63,562 nucleotides of DNA from Candidatus Woesearchaeota archaeon. Its GTDB lineage: Archaea > Nanobdellota > Nanobdellia > Woesearchaeales > BS150m-G63. A model generated the notes under the pieces. The model had not been told where the DNA came from. It worked only from the letters and a program-made list of their open reading frames with translations, and ran no database searches. The stretch covers positions 1-63,562 of the forward strand of contig JAHWIG010000003.1 in NCBI GenBank assembly GCA_019322735.1, in the 5' to 3' direction. The position numbers were made by a program, and so were the translations under genes. Position 1 is the first letter of the stretch. Every line of letters starts with the position of its first letter. Below are positions 62,763 to 63,562 of this stretch, piece after piece.

Positions 62763-62782
62763 CCTTTCAAAGAATTTACTTC

Positions 62783-63328
62783 CTATTTATAACCTTTTTG
62801 TTCTATAAAAGATAATATTTTATCTGCAGTCTTTTCAGTAGAGATATCAGTTGTATCAATAATAATATCAAAATTTACTTTGTCCTCAAAATCAATGCTA
62901 TAGTACTTTTGATATCTTTTATGATCACTCTCTACTCTTTTAGATAATCTATTTTTAAGTTCTTCAATACTATCTTCCTGCTCTTCATCTTCTCGTTTAA
63001 TTGAAAAAATACGTTGTGCCCCCACATAACCATCAACATCAAGAAATATCTTAATAGAATGTGGTATAAAATAATATGATAATCTGCCGTCAATCACAAA
63101 ATGATCTTCGTCCTTGCCTAGTTTTTCCTGATATTCATCCGCTTTTTTATCTGTAAAATCTTCTTTTTCTCCTACTTCATTCAGCTCATCAATTGTTATT
63201 CCCCTGTCAATAGCCATCTTTCCCCTAAGATCGCCGATAGAATACTTATTTAATCCGAGTTTAGCAGCAATAATCTTTGCAACTGTGCTCTTGCCAGAAC
63301 CAGGTTTCCCAGATATGGTGATAATCAT
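62783..63328 (-). CDS. cmk: Cytidylate kinase
   Basis: P-loop Gly7-Lys-Pro-Gly-Ser-Gly-Lys-Ser14 in 'MIITISGKPGSGKSTVAKII', followed by 'YSIGDLRGKMAIDRGITIDE' and 'DEDHFVIDGRLSYYFIP', the archaeal (d)CMP kinase arrangement of about 180 residues. Directly downstream of the SRP54 gene (1-bp gap). Confidence 0.88.
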   Translation of the reverse strand: MIITISGKPGSGKSTVAKIIAAKLGLNKYSIGDLRGKMAIDRGITIDELNEVGEKEDFTDKKADEYQEKLGKDEDHFVIDGRLSYYFIPHSIKIFLDVDGYVGAQRIFSIKREDEEQEDSIEELKNRLSKRVESDHKRYQKYYSIDFEDKVNFDIIIDTTDISTEKTADKILSFIEQKGYK

Positions 63329-63329
63329 T

Positions 63330-63562
63330 TTACTTAAACTTCATTGGCATATTTCCCATACCTTTCATCATCTTCTCAATGCCCTTCATTCCCTTTTTGC
63401 CCTTGAATTTCTTCATCATCTTCTTACTCATCCTATACTGCTTTACCAGTTCTCTTACTTCTTTGATATCCACACCAGATCCTTTTGAGATCCTCTCAGC
63501 CTTTTTAGCAGTTATTGTTTCAGGATCCTCAAGCTCTGATTTATTCATAGAATCCATGATAT
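63330..63562 (-). CDS. srp54: Signal recognition particle SRP54, C-terminal end (partial)
   Basis: The frame is open to the window edge. The visible 77 residues are the end of the M domain: 'ETITAKKAERISKGSGVDIK' and 'EVRELVKQYRMSKKMMKKFK' followed by a Met/Gly/Lys-rich tail that binds signal sequences and SRP RNA. The N and G domains lie outside. Confidence 0.92.
   Translation of the reverse strand, partial: IMDSMNKSELEDPETITAKKAERISKGSGVDIKEVRELVKQYRMSKKMMKKFKGKKGMKGIEKMMKGMGNMPMKFK

Overview
The window is a low-GC, gene-dense archaeal chromosome segment. Archaeal ribosomal proteins (S6e, S17e, S24e, S27ae, L1, L10/P0, P1), Rpo7, Rpo11, RpoK, Spt4, aIF2-gamma, a thermosome, the exosome-proteasome operon, Cbf5, Alba and leaderless TATA promoters settle the domain. 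Gene order and content (many short coiled-coil proteins, Asn-rich secreted beta-helix protein with a 'VTGLVTG' N-terminus, bacterial-type GAPDH, DnaK-DnaJ-GrpE) suggest a DPANN lineage of the Woesearchaeota/Pacearchaeota kind; that placement is inference. Many genes use GGTGA/GGAGG Shine-Dalgarno sites, others look leaderless.

Layout. 1-4877: a modular secreted beta-helix protein on the minus strand, split by a 13-bp tandem duplication and truncated at the window edge by an inverted-repeat junction; its upstream partner is a duplicated-HTH regulator with palindromic operator candidates shared with a divergent DUF368 lipid-carrier translocase. 4932-11183: CCA-adding enzyme, hotdog-like protein, Na+/H+ antiporter, then PIN-rpo7-spt4-S24e-S27ae. 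11187-14509: L1-L10-P1-coiled-coil operon. 14624-17682: transglutaminase-like protein, UppS, unknown protein, Rpo11 and a METTL5-like methylase. 17683-20281: the most unusual segment, with 15 helically phased 11-bp TCCCA repeats between divergent promoters, two coiled-coil/winged-helix proteins, and a XerA recombinase with a perfect dif-geometry site at its promoter. 20622-24248: secreted protein with an apparent ATA start, a broken PAC2 gene, aIF2-gamma and S6e. 24362-35290: NSUN methylase, PEP synthase-GAPDH-PGK, UPF0182 membrane protein, RNase P Rpp21. 35524-43193: radical SAM protein, tRNA-Asn, tRNA-Ile, a Hel308-like helicase lacking its first motor domain, PRPP synthetase, PHP protein, tRNA-Arg, regulators. 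42750-47751: grpE-ykgJ-dnaK-dnaJ-cbf5. 47734-54993: DUF357, dehydrogenase, RpoK-Rrp42-Rrp41-Rrp4-SBDS-PsmA-Pop5 superoperon, DJ-1 and HPF-like genes. 55088-63562: small membrane proteins, tRNA-Arg, Alba, S17e, GluRS, a mini-histone, thermosome, FKBP, cytidylate kinase and the end of SRP54.

The genes are mostly information processing and protein homeostasis (DnaK system, thermosome, proteasome, exosome, SRP, FKBP), with a short gluconeogenic operon and polyprenyl-carrier functions (UppS, DUF368). Several genes look damaged or split (beta-helix protein, PAC2, helicase), which may be biology or assembly error; each is flagged.
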